Assembly: GCF_016907735.1 (NCBI RefSeq)
Contig: NZ_JAFBCP010000001.1
Location: 1,364,001-1,428,000 of the forward strand
Reading direction: 5' to 3'
Source of the DNA: Brevibacterium paucivorans
GTDB taxonomy: Bacteria > Actinomycetota > Actinomycetes > Actinomycetales > Brevibacteriaceae
DNA length: 64,000 bases
Of this stretch, positions 25,151 to 33,173 are shown one piece after another (the stretch's first letter is position 1; every line of letters begins with the position of its first letter). A program made the translations under genes and the position numbers. The notes beneath the pieces are model-generated. The model saw only the letters and a list, made by a program, of their open reading frames with translations, was not told the DNA's origin and ran no database searches.

Positions 25151-27295
25151 ATGACAGCATCTGAGCCCCTGCACCAGAGAGCGCGCGCGATCCTGACCGA
25201 ACTCACGGGCAACCCTGGCGCCCAGTTCCGTGACGGCCAATTCGAGGCCATCGAATCTCTGGTGGATCAGCGCTCCCGCGTGTTGGTGGTGCAACGCACC
25301 GGGTGGGGTAAGTCTGCCGTGTACTTCGTGGCTGCCCGCCTGCTACGCGAACAAGGCGCGGGCCCCACGCTCATCATTTCACCGCTGATTGCGCTCATGC
25401 GCGACCAAGTGAACGCGGCCACGCGGGCCGGAGTAAAAGCCCTCACTATCAACTCGGCCAACGCCACCGAATGGGATGACGTGCTCCACCAGGTGCGTGC
25501 CGGTGAGGTGGACGTGCTCCTCATATCGCCCGAACGCCTCACCAACCCCACGTTCGTCAACACGGTGCTCACTCCGCTAGAAAACACGCTGGGCATGATC
25601 GTGGTCGACGAAGCACACTGCATTTCCGACTGGGGACACGACTTTAGGCCCGACTACCGCCGAATCGGAGCCCTCCTCGAACACCTGCCAGCCAACACCC
25701 CCGTGCTGGCCACCACCGCAACCGCCAACTCTCGCGTCGTTGACGACGTCGCCGCCCAGTTAGGCCACAACACCCGCGTCATCCGTGGACCCTTGTCCCG
25801 CGCAAGCCTGCGCTTAGGGGTAGCCCAGACCACCTCGGCGGCCCACCGGATCGCGTGGCTCACCGAACACCTCAACGACTTCACCGGCAGTGGAATCATC
25901 TACACGCTCACCAAATCCGCGGCCCAAGACATTGCCACGGCGCTCAGCCACGCGGGCCACACGGTCGCCGCATACACCGGCGGGACCGACCCGGAAGAAC
26001 GGGTCGAACTTGAGGACGCTCTCAAGGGGAACGCGCTGAAGGCGCTGGTGGCGACCTCGGCGCTGGGGATGGGGTTCGACAAACCGGACCTGGGGTTCGT
26101 CATCCACGTGGGTGCGCCCAGCTCAGCGGTCGCGTACTACCAGCAGGTGGGGCGCGCTGGGCGCGCGACCGACTCCGCGGACGTGCTCCTGTTGCCCGGG
26201 CACGACGACGAAAACGTGTGGGAGTACTTCGCCAACGCCACTATGCCCAACGAGCAGGACGCCACCGCGGTGTTGGATGCGCTGGGGGATGAGCCGCGGT
26301 CAGTCCCCGCACTGGAACCACTGGTGGGCATCAAACGCAACCGGTTGGAGCTACTGCTGAAAGTGCTCACGGTGGACGGGGCGGCCCAGCGGGTACGTGG
26401 GGGATACGTGCGTACCGGGGTGCCGTGGACGTATGACGCTGGACGTTACGCAGCCGTGGCCCAGACAAGGGCGGACGAGGCCCGCGAAATGCTCGCGTAC
26501 GAAAAGACCACGCAGTGCCGAATGGTGTTCTTGGCGGGGACGCTGGACGACGAAACGGCCACGGCGTGCGGGCGGTGCGACACATGCGCTGGCGTGTGGT
26601 GGAACGAAACCGTGAGCGCGCAAGCACAAACCGTGGCCCGCAGTGAACTCGACCGGGTGGGCCTCATCATTGAACCGCGCAAACAGTGGCCGGCGCACCT
26701 GAACCGGATCGGCGTGAACCTCAGCGGCAAAATCCCGGTGGACCAGCAGTGCGAGCCGGGGCGTGCCGTTGCCCGGCTCAGCGACCTGGGGCCGGGGCAG
26801 GTTTTGCGCGAATTCCTGGCACCCGGCGCGCCCGACCAGCCGATCCCAAACCACATCGGCCAGCTGGTGACTCAAGTCCTCGCGCAGTGGGGATGGAAGG
26901 CCGGCGGGGGCGAGGGAGGTGGCAACGGAAGTGGTCCGGGAGGCGGCGCGCCACCTCGGCCCGAGGTTGTTGTAGCCGTGCCCGGTTTCACCCGCCCTAA
27001 CACGGTCGAATCCCTGGCCCGAGGCATCGCCACCACCGGGCGCATGGAATACGCAGGAGCCCTGGGCGCGTTGAAAGACCCCGGCAGTCCGGACGTCAAC
27101 TCGCCTTTCCGGGTGAAAAACCTGCATGACGCCTTCGCGGTGAGCCCGGAGCTGGCAGCGCGTGTGAATGGGCGGGCGGTGTTGCTGGTGGACGCCGAGG
27201 TCGTTTCCCGCTGGACCTTCGCCATCACCGGACGCTTGCTACGGGAGGCGGGGGCCACCTCGGTATTGCCGTTCGCTTTGGCTCAGAGAGGGTAG
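25151..27295 (+). CDS. recQ: RecQ-family ATP-dependent DNA helicase, actinobacterial type
   Basis: 714 residues from ATG 25151 behind GGGAGGA; the frame is open much further upstream, but those residues look non-coding. Motifs: FRDGQFEAIESLV (motif 0), QRTGWGKSAVYFV (Walker A as G-W-G-K-S), LISPLIALMRDQV, VDEAHCISDWGHDFRPDYRRI (DEAH), ATTATAN, GMGFDKPDLGFVIH and QQVGRAGR. A zinc-type C-x3-C-x2-C set appears in CRMVFLAG...TACGRCDTCAG. The last 110 residues are the phosphoribosyltransferase-like domain of actinobacterial RecQ; its PRPP loop reads VLLVDAEVVSRWT, lacking the second acidic residue usually seen. A Gly-rich linker near residue 590 separates the two. It unwinds DNA 3' to 5'. Confidence 0.93.
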   Translation: MTASEPLHQRARAILTELTGNPGAQFRDGQFEAIESLVDQRSRVLVVQRTGWGKSAVYFVAARLLREQGAGPTLIISPLIALMRDQVNAATRAGVKALTINSANATEWDDVLHQVRAGEVDVLLISPERLTNPTFVNTVLTPLENTLGMIVVDEAHCISDWGHDFRPDYRRIGALLEHLPANTPVLATTATANSRVVDDVAAQLGHNTRVIRGPLSRASLRLGVAQTTSAAHRIAWLTEHLNDFTGSGIIYTLTKSAAQDIATALSHAGHTVAAYTGGTDPEERVELEDALKGNALKALVATSALGMGFDKPDLGFVIHVGAPSSAVAYYQQVGRAGRATDSADVLLLPGHDDENVWEYFANATMPNEQDATAVLDALGDEPRSVPALEPLVGIKRNRLELLLKVLTVDGAAQRVRGGYVRTGVPWTYDAGRYAAVAQTRADEAREMLAYEKTTQCRMVFLAGTLDDETATACGRCDTCAGVWWNETVSAQAQTVARSELDRVGLIIEPRKQWPAHLNRIGVNLSGKIPVDQQCEPGRAVARLSDLGPGQVLREFLAPGAPDQPIPNHIGQLVTQVLAQWGWKAGGGEGGGNGSGPGGGAPPRPEVVVAVPGFTRPNTVESLARGIATTGRMEYAGALGALKDPGSPDVNSPFRVKNLHDAFAVSPELAARVNGRAVLLVDAEVVSRWTFAITGRLLREAGATSVLPFALAQRG

Positions 27296-27365
27296 GGCTT
27301 CCCAGCAGACGGGCGCCAGGAGGGCGCGGACAGGAAGGTGCGCCAACGCTCACACCGGCGCTTGT

Positions 27366-28142
27366 TTAGGAAGCCTGGCGCTTCTTGTTGCTACGGATGC
27401 TGGACCAAGCAACGAGCCCAAAGATCAGCGCCAAGGAAATAAAGATTGCGTACTTATCGACGACTTTGAGCACGTCGACGGCAGGCTGACCAATCACGTA
27501 GCCCAATGTGGCGAGCGCGATCGAAATGACGAGTGCCCCGGCGGCGGTGACGAGGAAGTACGGCAAAAAACGCACGCGGCTCCAACCTGCGATGAGCGCG
27601 ATGATCGGGCCTGGAACACCAGGGAAACGGCTGAGGAACAGCATGATGTAGAGCAGCCACCGTGGCATGCGCTTGATTTTTTCGAACTGGCGCTTTTGTG
27701 CAGGGGTCGTGGCGTACAGCCTGAGCACACCTTCGCCCCACATTTTGCCGGCCAACCAGAACAGCCAGTCGAACTTCAGCATGCCAACGAGCCCGGCCAG
27801 AATCACCAGGGTGAGTGAACGGCCTTCAACTGCGGCGAATGCCCCAGCGCCTGCGATGACTGTTCGCGCACCAGTGATGAGGGCCAGAACGGTGGGGATT
27901 TTCGCAATGAGGAAGGGGCGGAACGGCAGCAGCACCATGTAGAAGGCGGGTACCCCGAAGAGAAACCACAGGAGAACCTTGTCGCCAGTGCGGGCCTCAC
28001 CTTCCCACGGTTTCAAGTCTTTGAACGACTGTGGGCGTGGGTCAGTCTCGTGCGACTGCTCTTGTTCTGCCTGCGCGTCTGCCTGCGCCTGAGGCTGCGA
28101 GCCTGGCTGTTCTTCTGGGGTTGTGTTGTTCGGTTCGGTCAT
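27366..28142 (-). CDS. DedA-family (VTT-domain) membrane protein
   Basis: 258 residues. Residues 1-50 form a charged, Gln/Glu-rich cytoplasmic tail. The membrane domain follows with the DedA signature LFLSRFPGVPGPIIALIAGWSRVRFLPYFLVTAAG (R-x-P-G-x2-P-x2-A-G-x-x-x-M/R) and GKMWGEGVLR. The family is linked to lipid flipping and membrane homeostasis. Its ATG overlaps the esterase stop (ATGA), so the two are translated from one message. The Gln/Ala-rich N-terminal tail is specific to this protein as far as I can see. Confidence 0.85.
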   Translation of the reverse strand: MTEPNNTTPEEQPGSQPQAQADAQAEQEQSHETDPRPQSFKDLKPWEGEARTGDKVLLWFLFGVPAFYMVLLPFRPFLIAKIPTVLALITGARTVIAGAGAFAAVEGRSLTLVILAGLVGMLKFDWLFWLAGKMWGEGVLRLYATTPAQKRQFEKIKRMPRWLLYIMLFLSRFPGVPGPIIALIAGWSRVRFLPYFLVTAAGALVISIALATLGYVIGQPAVDVLKVVDKYAIFISLALIFGLVAWSSIRSNKKRQAS

Positions 28143-29710
28143 GAGGCCCTCTCGTTACTACCCAGTAAGGGTAAAGCGCGCGAAGGCGCATGGTCAAAGG
28201 CCGTGAACCGATCCATGAACGGGTGGGCACGCGTGCGGTCCTCGTGGCCAAAGACTCGGGTTGTGGGCTGCTCGCGCGTCCAGGGTTCCCAACCCGGGTC
28301 GCCGGTGCGGGCAAACTGAACCCACGCCTCCCGCATGCGCTGACCCAAGGCGTGGTCCGCGTCAGAAGGGTTGGGGTACAGCAACTTGCCGTGGAAGGAA
28401 CGGAACGAACCAAACAGCGGCGGAAGGTCGGCCACGTGGGGTGAACCCATGCCACCGTCCGGGTCGACTGCCAGCAGGTACGAGTACGCGGGTGCGCCTC
28501 GCTTCTGCGCGGCATCGGCGACCAGAAGGGTGGGCACGGTAAACATGTAGTCGGTTTGGACCCATTCGAACAGCTGCTCAGGTGTGACATCGCCCAGAGC
28601 CTTGACGTATTTCATGCTCAGTTCGCGCGCCTGTGACTGGGCGGCCTCAAGATCCCCGGTGTCGCCCTGCGCGTCCTCCAGGAGCTGCGAACCCGGCCCC
28701 ACCATGCCGACCCGCTCATACGCGCGCTCCTTGGTCACCTCGCCGCTCATTAGGTTGGTGAACAGCCGGAACTCGTCGCGCGTGTGCCCCACCAGAACAT
28801 CCACGCCGTCAGGGAGGGACAGCGACCACGGATCGGCGGGCAACACAGTGCCGTCGACCACTGGAACCAGAGGTGGGGTGAACGCGGCCGCTTTGCCCCA
28901 CCTCGGGAAATACCGGCCCTGACCCTGCGAAAACGCAACCATGAGTTCTTCGCCCTGCTCAGGCGTGAGGTTGGCAAAAGACTGTGCGGTGGGTTCCGTG
29001 ACGGGCAGGCCCATCTGGGCGGCGTGGGCGGCGAATTCCGCGGTCACGTCTTGCGCTAGTTCTTTTTCCAGCACCATGGCGGGCGGACTTTGGAGGATTG
29101 CGCGGTCGCACAGCCCCTGGGCTTCAGGCATGACCAGCAGGCAGTGAATAGAGCCGGCGCCGGCGGACTCACCAAAGACCGTCACGTTCGCTGGGTCCCC
29201 GCCAAAGGCCTGGGCGTTCTCCCGTACCCACCGCAGCGCTTGCGCCTGGTCGAGTAAGCCTCGGTTCGATGGTGCGTCCGGGAACTCCATGAAACCTTCG
29301 ATGCCCAACCGGTAGTTCACCGACACGAAAACCACGCCCATCTGCGCAAACACCGCGCCCATGTACAGCGGGTTCGCCGCCGAGCCTTCCACGTACGCAC
29401 CCCCGTGGATCCACACCATCACCGGGGCATTTTCAACCGGTTCGAGCGGCGCCCACACGTTGACGGTCAGCCAGTTGGGGTCCTCGGTCCGCTTGGGTCC
29501 GTCGCCCATGGGGTTGAACTGGGGGACAGGGTTAGAGAACCGCGTTGCGGGGAGGGGGTCGTTGTTTGTGGGGGCTTCAAAAGGCCGAGGTGTTTGAAAC
29601 CGGTCTGCTCCCACCGGCGGGTGCGCGTAGGGGATTCCGGACCAGCGTCGGGTGTCGCGTGAGGTAGTTCCTTCGAAAGTGCCCGAGGTCGTTGTCACGG
29701 TGAGGTTCAT
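28139..29710 (-). CDS. Carboxylesterase type B
   Basis: 523 residues, typical for the family. Features: RRWSGIPYAHPPVGADRF near the N-terminus, oxyanion region PVMVWIHGGAYVEG, nucleophile elbow VFGESAGAGS, and the catalytic histidine probably in FRSFHGKLLYP. It hydrolyses carboxylic esters; the natural substrate is unknown. There is no signal peptide, so it should be cytoplasmic. It is the first gene of a two-gene unit with the DedA protein. An esterase-DedA pairing might suit lipid turnover, but that is inference. The 340 bases upstream hold only the divergent promoter region of the secreted protein at 30051; I see no other element there. Confidence 0.9.
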   Translation of the reverse strand: MNLTVTTTSGTFEGTTSRDTRRWSGIPYAHPPVGADRFQTPRPFEAPTNNDPLPATRFSNPVPQFNPMGDGPKRTEDPNWLTVNVWAPLEPVENAPVMVWIHGGAYVEGSAANPLYMGAVFAQMGVVFVSVNYRLGIEGFMEFPDAPSNRGLLDQAQALRWVRENAQAFGGDPANVTVFGESAGAGSIHCLLVMPEAQGLCDRAILQSPPAMVLEKELAQDVTAEFAAHAAQMGLPVTEPTAQSFANLTPEQGEELMVAFSQGQGRYFPRWGKAAAFTPPLVPVVDGTVLPADPWSLSLPDGVDVLVGHTRDEFRLFTNLMSGEVTKERAYERVGMVGPGSQLLEDAQGDTGDLEAAQSQARELSMKYVKALGDVTPEQLFEWVQTDYMFTVPTLLVADAAQKRGAPAYSYLLAVDPDGGMGSPHVADLPPLFGSFRSFHGKLLYPNPSDADHALGQRMREAWVQFARTGDPGWEPWTREQPTTRVFGHEDRTRAHPFMDRFTAFDHAPSRALPLLGSNERAS

Positions 29711-30050
29711 GTGTCTAAGCCTACGCGGGTGAGGGATTCATTGAAGGTGCGGACAATTTTCAGGTGAGGGCCAGGGAGCATCTCAAAATGTGATGGGCTT
29801 TCGTGTGTGTTTCGCATGTGCAAGCTGTGCGTGGTGGTGGTTCGGGTTTCGCACGGTCATTGATCGGCCAAGAAACGGTGAGATTCCTTTGATGAAAAAT
29901 CGGTTGTTGAGGCCTCTGACCTGTGTGAACGTAGACATTGGCTCCGAGATTCGGTTCCTCGACTTCCCCGGCAGTTCAGCATGAGCGCACTGCAGATGAC
30001 GCGAACTGGGGCCAAGGAAACGAGAACAATCCATGACAGGAGCGAACATC

Positions 30051-30590
30051 GTGAAGACCATTACCCGCATCACAACGAGCACCGCTATTGCAACCGGAAT
30101 TCTCGCTGCAGGCGTCCTGGCAACGGGCCCAGCCATGGCAACCGAAGGCACCAAGCCAGCTTTCCCCGACGCGCAGGCTGTTGCCGCTGCTGACCTCAGC
30201 CCAGAGCAGGTTGAGAACGCAAAGACCATCATTCAGGTGGGTAAGGAAAACGGCATCAGCCGTCAGGGCATCAAGATCGCCCTCATGACTGCATCGCAGG
30301 AGTCCAACCTCATTAACGTCAACTACGGTGACCGTGACTCCTTGGGTCTGTTCCAGCAGCGCCCATCGGCAGGATGGGGAACTCCTGAGCAGGTTCAGGA
30401 CCCAGTGTTCGCTGCCAAGTCGTTCTACGGCGTGAACCCTGAAGTATCGCCAAACGGTCTCCTTCAGATCCAGGGGTGGGAGCAGATGGCACCTGGTGAC
30501 GCTGCTCAGGCAGTTCAGGTTTCCGCCTTCCCTGACGCTTACGCCAAGTGGGAAGGTCAGGCTGAAGAGCTTCTCAACCAGCACTTCTAA
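30051..30590 (+). CDS. Secreted lysozyme-like (transglycosylase-fold) protein
   Basis: 179 residues from GTG 30051, chosen because CAGGAG lies eight bases upstream; an in-frame ATG at 30033 would add six residues. A signal peptide (KTITRITTSTAIATGILAAGVLATGPAMA) precedes the mature protein. The core IKIALMTASQESNLINVNYGDRDSLGLFQQRPSAGWGTPEQVQDPVFAAKSFY has the catalytic-type glutamate (QES) and the S-x-G-L-F-Q-Q motif of lysozyme/transglycosylase-like domains common in actinobacterial wall proteins. It probably acts on peptidoglycan outside the cell. Codon use is strongly biased, as in highly expressed genes. A strong terminator follows. Confidence 0.8.
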   Translation: MKTITRITTSTAIATGILAAGVLATGPAMATEGTKPAFPDAQAVAAADLSPEQVENAKTIIQVGKENGISRQGIKIALMTASQESNLINVNYGDRDSLGLFQQRPSAGWGTPEQVQDPVFAAKSFYGVNPEVSPNGLLQIQGWEQMAPGDAAQAVQVSAFPDAYAKWEGQAEELLNQHF

Positions 30591-30606
30591 GTTGTGCTTT
30601 AAGGCG

Positions 30607-30646
30607 AGCGGCCCTGCGCAGAGTGTTGCGCGGGGCCGCTTGTTTT
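30607..30646 (+). terminator. Intrinsic terminator
   Basis: AGCGGCCCtGCGC (30607-30619) pairs with GCGCgGGGCCGCT (30628-30640), followed by TGTTTT. It serves the lysozyme-like gene. Confidence 0.85.
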
Positions 30647-30674
30647 GTGTTTTGGGATGTATCAGTGCTACGTG

Positions 30675-31313
30675 TCAGCACTGGTTTGGGCGACGCGGTG
30701 CGAAACGATCTTCGAGTGCACGTGCGGGTCCGAGCGAGCCTTCTTGCAGTAACGCGGCGGAGATCAAGTGGACGCCTACGGTGAGGGGAATAGCGGCAAG
30801 CGCGGTGGCGATGACTCCCCGCGTGGAACCCTCGACTCCATTCTGTTGGAGAACACGTTGAGCGATGAACCAGTAAGGCAAGACGACCACCGGTGCGGTC
30901 GCAACGCCAGTCGTGTAACTGCGTGTGGCGACACTACTGAGCAGGTGGGTAAATCCGTGTACTCCAAAAGCGAGTAGTCCGCCTCGGAACCAAGGAGATT
31001 TGCCGTTCGTCTTGACCCCTGCGACGGCCGATAGTGCTACGGGCACGGCCATGAGGCCAAGTGACACGTTCACATGTTTCTGAGATAACCCGCGCTCGCG
31101 AAGTGATTGTGGGATGGGGAGAAAATCGGGCAGCTGGCAAAAGACTCGGCGGGACGTAGGTGCCATCGTCACTAACTCTTCTGCGTCGTGGACAGCCCAA
31201 GCGGCGAACAATCCCAGACTGATTGCTGTCGTTGGTTTGAGAAGTCTCGGGACAGTGTTCGGCCGATGTCCCGAGACTTTTATCTGTGTATGTGTGTTGA
31301 TGTGTCGCGTCAT
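30675..31313 (-). CDS. HXXEE-domain membrane protein
   Basis: 212 residues from ATG 31313, preceded by AAAGGGAAC. The naming motif is visible as AAWAVHDAEELVTMAP (H-D-A-E-E). About five hydrophobic segments follow (LGLMAVPVALSAVAGV, GGLLAFGVHGFTHLLSSV, VVVLPYWFIAQRVL, GVIATALAAIPLTVGVHL). HXXEE proteins are integral membrane proteins of unknown function with a likely metal-binding His/Glu set; the further histidines in HGFTHLL and GVHL fit that. The N-terminal 38 residues are encoded by the dispersed hairpin at 31242-31279 and low-complexity sequence, so the true start could lie downstream or the hairpin may have inserted into the gene's 5' end. Confidence 0.65.
   Translation of the reverse strand: MTRHINTHTQIKVSGHRPNTVPRLLKPTTAISLGLFAAWAVHDAEELVTMAPTSRRVFCQLPDFLPIPQSLRERGLSQKHVNVSLGLMAVPVALSAVAGVKTNGKSPWFRGGLLAFGVHGFTHLLSSVATRSYTTGVATAPVVVLPYWFIAQRVLQQNGVEGSTRGVIATALAAIPLTVGVHLISAALLQEGSLGPARALEDRFAPRRPNQC
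31242..31279. repeat. Hairpin repeat AAGTCTCGGGACA, copy 1
   Basis: AAGTCTCGGGACA (31242-31254) pairs perfectly with its complement at 31267-31279. The same arms, in a longer perfect stem, occur after the tRNA at 63132-63169. A related TTTCGGGACATTGTTCC string lies at 31337-31352 and a weaker one at 31305. The cluster resembles repeated protein-binding sites or mobile-element ends. Confidence 0.7.
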
Positions 31314-31377
31314 AGTTCCCTTTTGTGGGTGGGTGTTTCGGGACATTGTTCCTCTTTTTGGGTATACAACCCCTCGG

Positions 31378-31472
31378 TTACTCACCACAAGTGAGCTGTT
31401 TTTGGGTGTGCTGTGTTGGGTAACTAGGCGATTTTGGGCTAAAAACGTGAACAAAACGAACAAAAAGGGTGT
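31378..31472. repeat. Dispersed intergenic repeat, copy 2 (inverted relative to copy 1)
   Basis: Read on the minus strand it matches 15999-16092: CACCCTTTTTGTTCG core, GCCCAAAATCG block, AGTTACCCA and ACTTGTGGTG end, with the middle part diverged. It lies just outside the IS element, about 20 bases from its left end. Confidence 0.75.
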
Positions 31473-31525
31473 GTAGTCAACACACTGGATTTGGACTTGC
31501 CCCTGAAAGTTGGACTGGTTTTATT

Positions 31526-32335
31526 TTAGGCGGTTAGGGCTTGAAGGGTTTGGTTTCGGTATTGCATGGGTGTTTGGCCTTTGAGTCTTTCTTGTAGTCG
31601 TTGGTTGTTGTACCAGTTGATGTACTCATCGATTGCGTTGGTGAACTCTTTGATGTTGTTGAAGGTTTCGCCGTGGTACATCTCTGTTTTCAGGTGGCTA
31701 AAGAAGTTCTCTATTACGGCGTTGTCGTAGCAGTTGCCCTTGCGAGACATCGATACTTTGCCCTCGTGTTTTTCGACCAAGGTGCGCCAGGCTATGTGCT
31801 GGAACTGGAATCCTTGATCGGTATGTATGATCCATCCAGGTTCCGGGGCCTGGGCCGTGATCGATTCTTTCAGCGATGACACGGCAAATGTTGTCGCTGC
31901 TGAGGTTGACACGGTGTGGGAGATGATTGTGCGGTCGAACAGGTCCATGACCGGGCACAAGTACACTTTGCGGCCGGTAATGTTGAACTCGGTGATATCA
32001 CTGACCCAGGCGGTATTGGGTTTATCCCGGGTGAAGTTGCGATCAAGGATGTTTGGGGCGATACGGCTGACCGTGCCCGCGTAGGAGACATACGATCGAC
32101 GGCGCCTGATCTTGGCTTTCAGCCCCATCTGGTCCATGAGTTTGTATACCAGCTTGTGATTGACTACCCAGCCTTTGTTGCGCAGGTCGCGCCACACGCG
32201 GCGGTACCCGTAACGGTGCTTGTTGGACTCGAAGCTGTGCCGAATCGCGGTCTTAAGGACTGCGTGTTTATCAGGGCTCGTGAGACGTTTCTGGTGGTAG
32301 AAAAATGTCGATCTGGCCATACCGGCAACAGACAA
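31526..32335 (-). CDS. IS3-family transposase, OrfB (DDE catalytic domain)
   Basis: The DDE integrase core is complete: TAWVSDITEFNI (first D), WIIHTDQGFQFQ (second D) and NAVIENFFSHLKTEM (E), followed by INWYNNQRLQERLKGQTPMQYR. The annotated start is a TTG, but the frame is open back to the slippery run at 32419-32425, reading LKVQAIVALKSDHRLSDLLSVAGMARSTFFYHQK, so the functional product is almost certainly the OrfAB fusion made by -1 frameshifting. It catalyses cut-out and insertion of the element. All catalytic residues are intact. Confidence 0.93.
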   Translation of the reverse strand: MSVAGMARSTFFYHQKRLTSPDKHAVLKTAIRHSFESNKHRYGYRRVWRDLRNKGWVVNHKLVYKLMDQMGLKAKIRRRRSYVSYAGTVSRIAPNILDRNFTRDKPNTAWVSDITEFNITGRKVYLCPVMDLFDRTIISHTVSTSAATTFAVSSLKESITAQAPEPGWIIHTDQGFQFQHIAWRTLVEKHEGKVSMSRKGNCYDNAVIENFFSHLKTEMYHGETFNNIKEFTNAIDEYINWYNNQRLQERLKGQTPMQYRNQTLQALTA

Positions 32336-32385
32336 AAGGTCGCTTAAACGGTGGTCAGACTTAAGGGCGACGATCGCCTGGACCT

Positions 32386-32868
32386 TTAGGCGTGTCCCTG
32401 ATCCCTTAAGTCCCGCAATTTTTTTAGATACGCATTCTCCGCCCGCAACAGTTCGTTTTCACGCCGTAGCGCGTCTTCTTCAGTAAGCACCTTCGGCTTG
32501 CCTGACTTTCTTGGTCGGCCTTTGGGCCTAGGTTTTAACGCTTCATCGCCGCCCTTACGCCACTTCACTGCCCAATCTTTAACCTGCTGATCAGACCACA
32601 AACCAAACTCACGAGCGATATCCAGCTGGGCCTCTCCAGCGAGATAACGCTCAACGACTGCTTTTTTAACCTCGAAGGAGTATTCCTGCTTTCTACGTTT
32701 CCTCACAAGACATAGCCTGCCACGCAACTTAAACCGTTGGTACAAGTTCTTAGCAGGACCATGACGAACCCCGACACGATTAGCCGCAGCACCGTAGCTA
32801 AAACCCTGCTCAAACAAGGCCACCAACTCTTCCCGCTGACTCGCAGTCAACGTACTATCTGCACGCAT
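32386..32868 (-). CDS. IS3-family transposase, OrfA (HTH/leucine-zipper)
   Basis: 160 residues from ATG 32868 behind AGGAG. Two helix-turn-helix segments are visible (REELVALFEQGFSYGAAANRVGVRHG and AVVERYLAGEAQLDIAREFGLWSDQQVKDW), then a basic KPRPKGRPRKSGKPK stretch and a C-terminal coiled coil (EDALRRENELLRAENAYLKKLRDL). OrfA binds the inverted repeats and pairs with OrfAB. The frame ends 31 bases after the slippery A7 run, as usual in this family. Confidence 0.92.
   Translation of the reverse strand: MRADSTLTASQREELVALFEQGFSYGAAANRVGVRHGPAKNLYQRFKLRGRLCLVRKRRKQEYSFEVKKAVVERYLAGEAQLDIAREFGLWSDQQVKDWAVKWRKGGDEALKPRPKGRPRKSGKPKVLTEEDALRRENELLRAENAYLKKLRDLRDQGHA
32419..32425 (-). promoter_or_regulatory. 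Programmed -1 frameshift site, A7 slippery run
   Basis: On the minus strand CTAAAAAAATTGCGG reads L-K-K-L in OrfA; the A-AAA-AAA heptamer allows both tRNAs to slip back one base, after which the frame (I-A-G-L-K) is open and joins OrfB. The frames differ by exactly -1. Confidence 0.85.
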
Positions 32869-33069
32869 AGAAATACTCCTCACTAGTAAACAACTGATCC
32901 TCGTCAGTCCAACTAATGGGGAGCAGTCCAATTGAGCTGTGTTGGGTAGATGGTTCTTCGCATCTGCGGGGTGGGGCAGTCCAGGTGAAGAGCTCCGGAC
33001 GATTAAGCCCATGGCCAAACGGCGCGAAGAAAAGTTTTTGCGTAGCGGAATAAAAGGCGCGCCTCCAAA

Positions 33070-33090
33070 GTTGAGTCTAGTGAACGCAAG
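33070..33090. promoter_or_regulatory. HAIR operator 1 (HspR site)
   Basis: GTTGAGT-N7-ACGCAAG matches the CTTGAGT-N7-ACTCAAG consensus at 12 of 14 fixed positions. It lies about 85 bases before the dnaK start and upstream of the second site. Confidence 0.75.
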
Positions 33091-33133
33091 TTTCCTGATA
33101 TGTGGTTTGACATGTCAGGTAGAAGGTTTAAGG

Positions 33134-33154
33134 CTTGAGTCAAAAGCACTCAAC
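33134..33154. promoter_or_regulatory. HAIR operator 2 (HspR site)
   Basis: CTTGAGT-N7-ACTCAAC matches the HAIR consensus at 13 of 14 fixed positions and lies just before the dnaK ribosome site. A TTGACA at 33107-33112 could be the -35 box, which would put this operator at or just after the -10. HspR encoded at 36882 should bind here and close the feedback loop. Confidence 0.9.
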
Positions 33155-33173
33155 TCTGAGGAGGAATGATTTT

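Larger units (their letters stand above)
31492..32930 (-). mobile_element. IS3-family insertion sequence, intact, with target duplication
   Basis: 1439 bases bounded by imperfect terminal inverted repeats beginning TGGACT; the outer and inner TTGGACT blocks are conserved at both ends (31491-31518 and the complement of 32904-32931). The ends follow the 5'-TG...CA-3' rule, and ATT flanks both sides (31489-31491 and 32931-32933) as a 3-bp target duplication. It carries orfA and orfB with a -1 frameshift site. No ACCTCGG heptamer occurs inside it. The intact frames and duplication suggest a recent insertion. It sits 243 bases upstream of dnaK. Confidence 0.92.

Noticed and set aside
29890..30050. 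A c-di-AMP (ydaO-type) riboswitch before the lysozyme-like gene
   Set aside because: Such leaders are expected before cell-wall hydrolases, but the conserved ydaO blocks are not present.
30675..31463. Longer start of the HXXEE gene at 31463
   Set aside because: It would translate dispersed repeat copy 2; the ATG at 31313 with GGGAAC upstream is more plausible.
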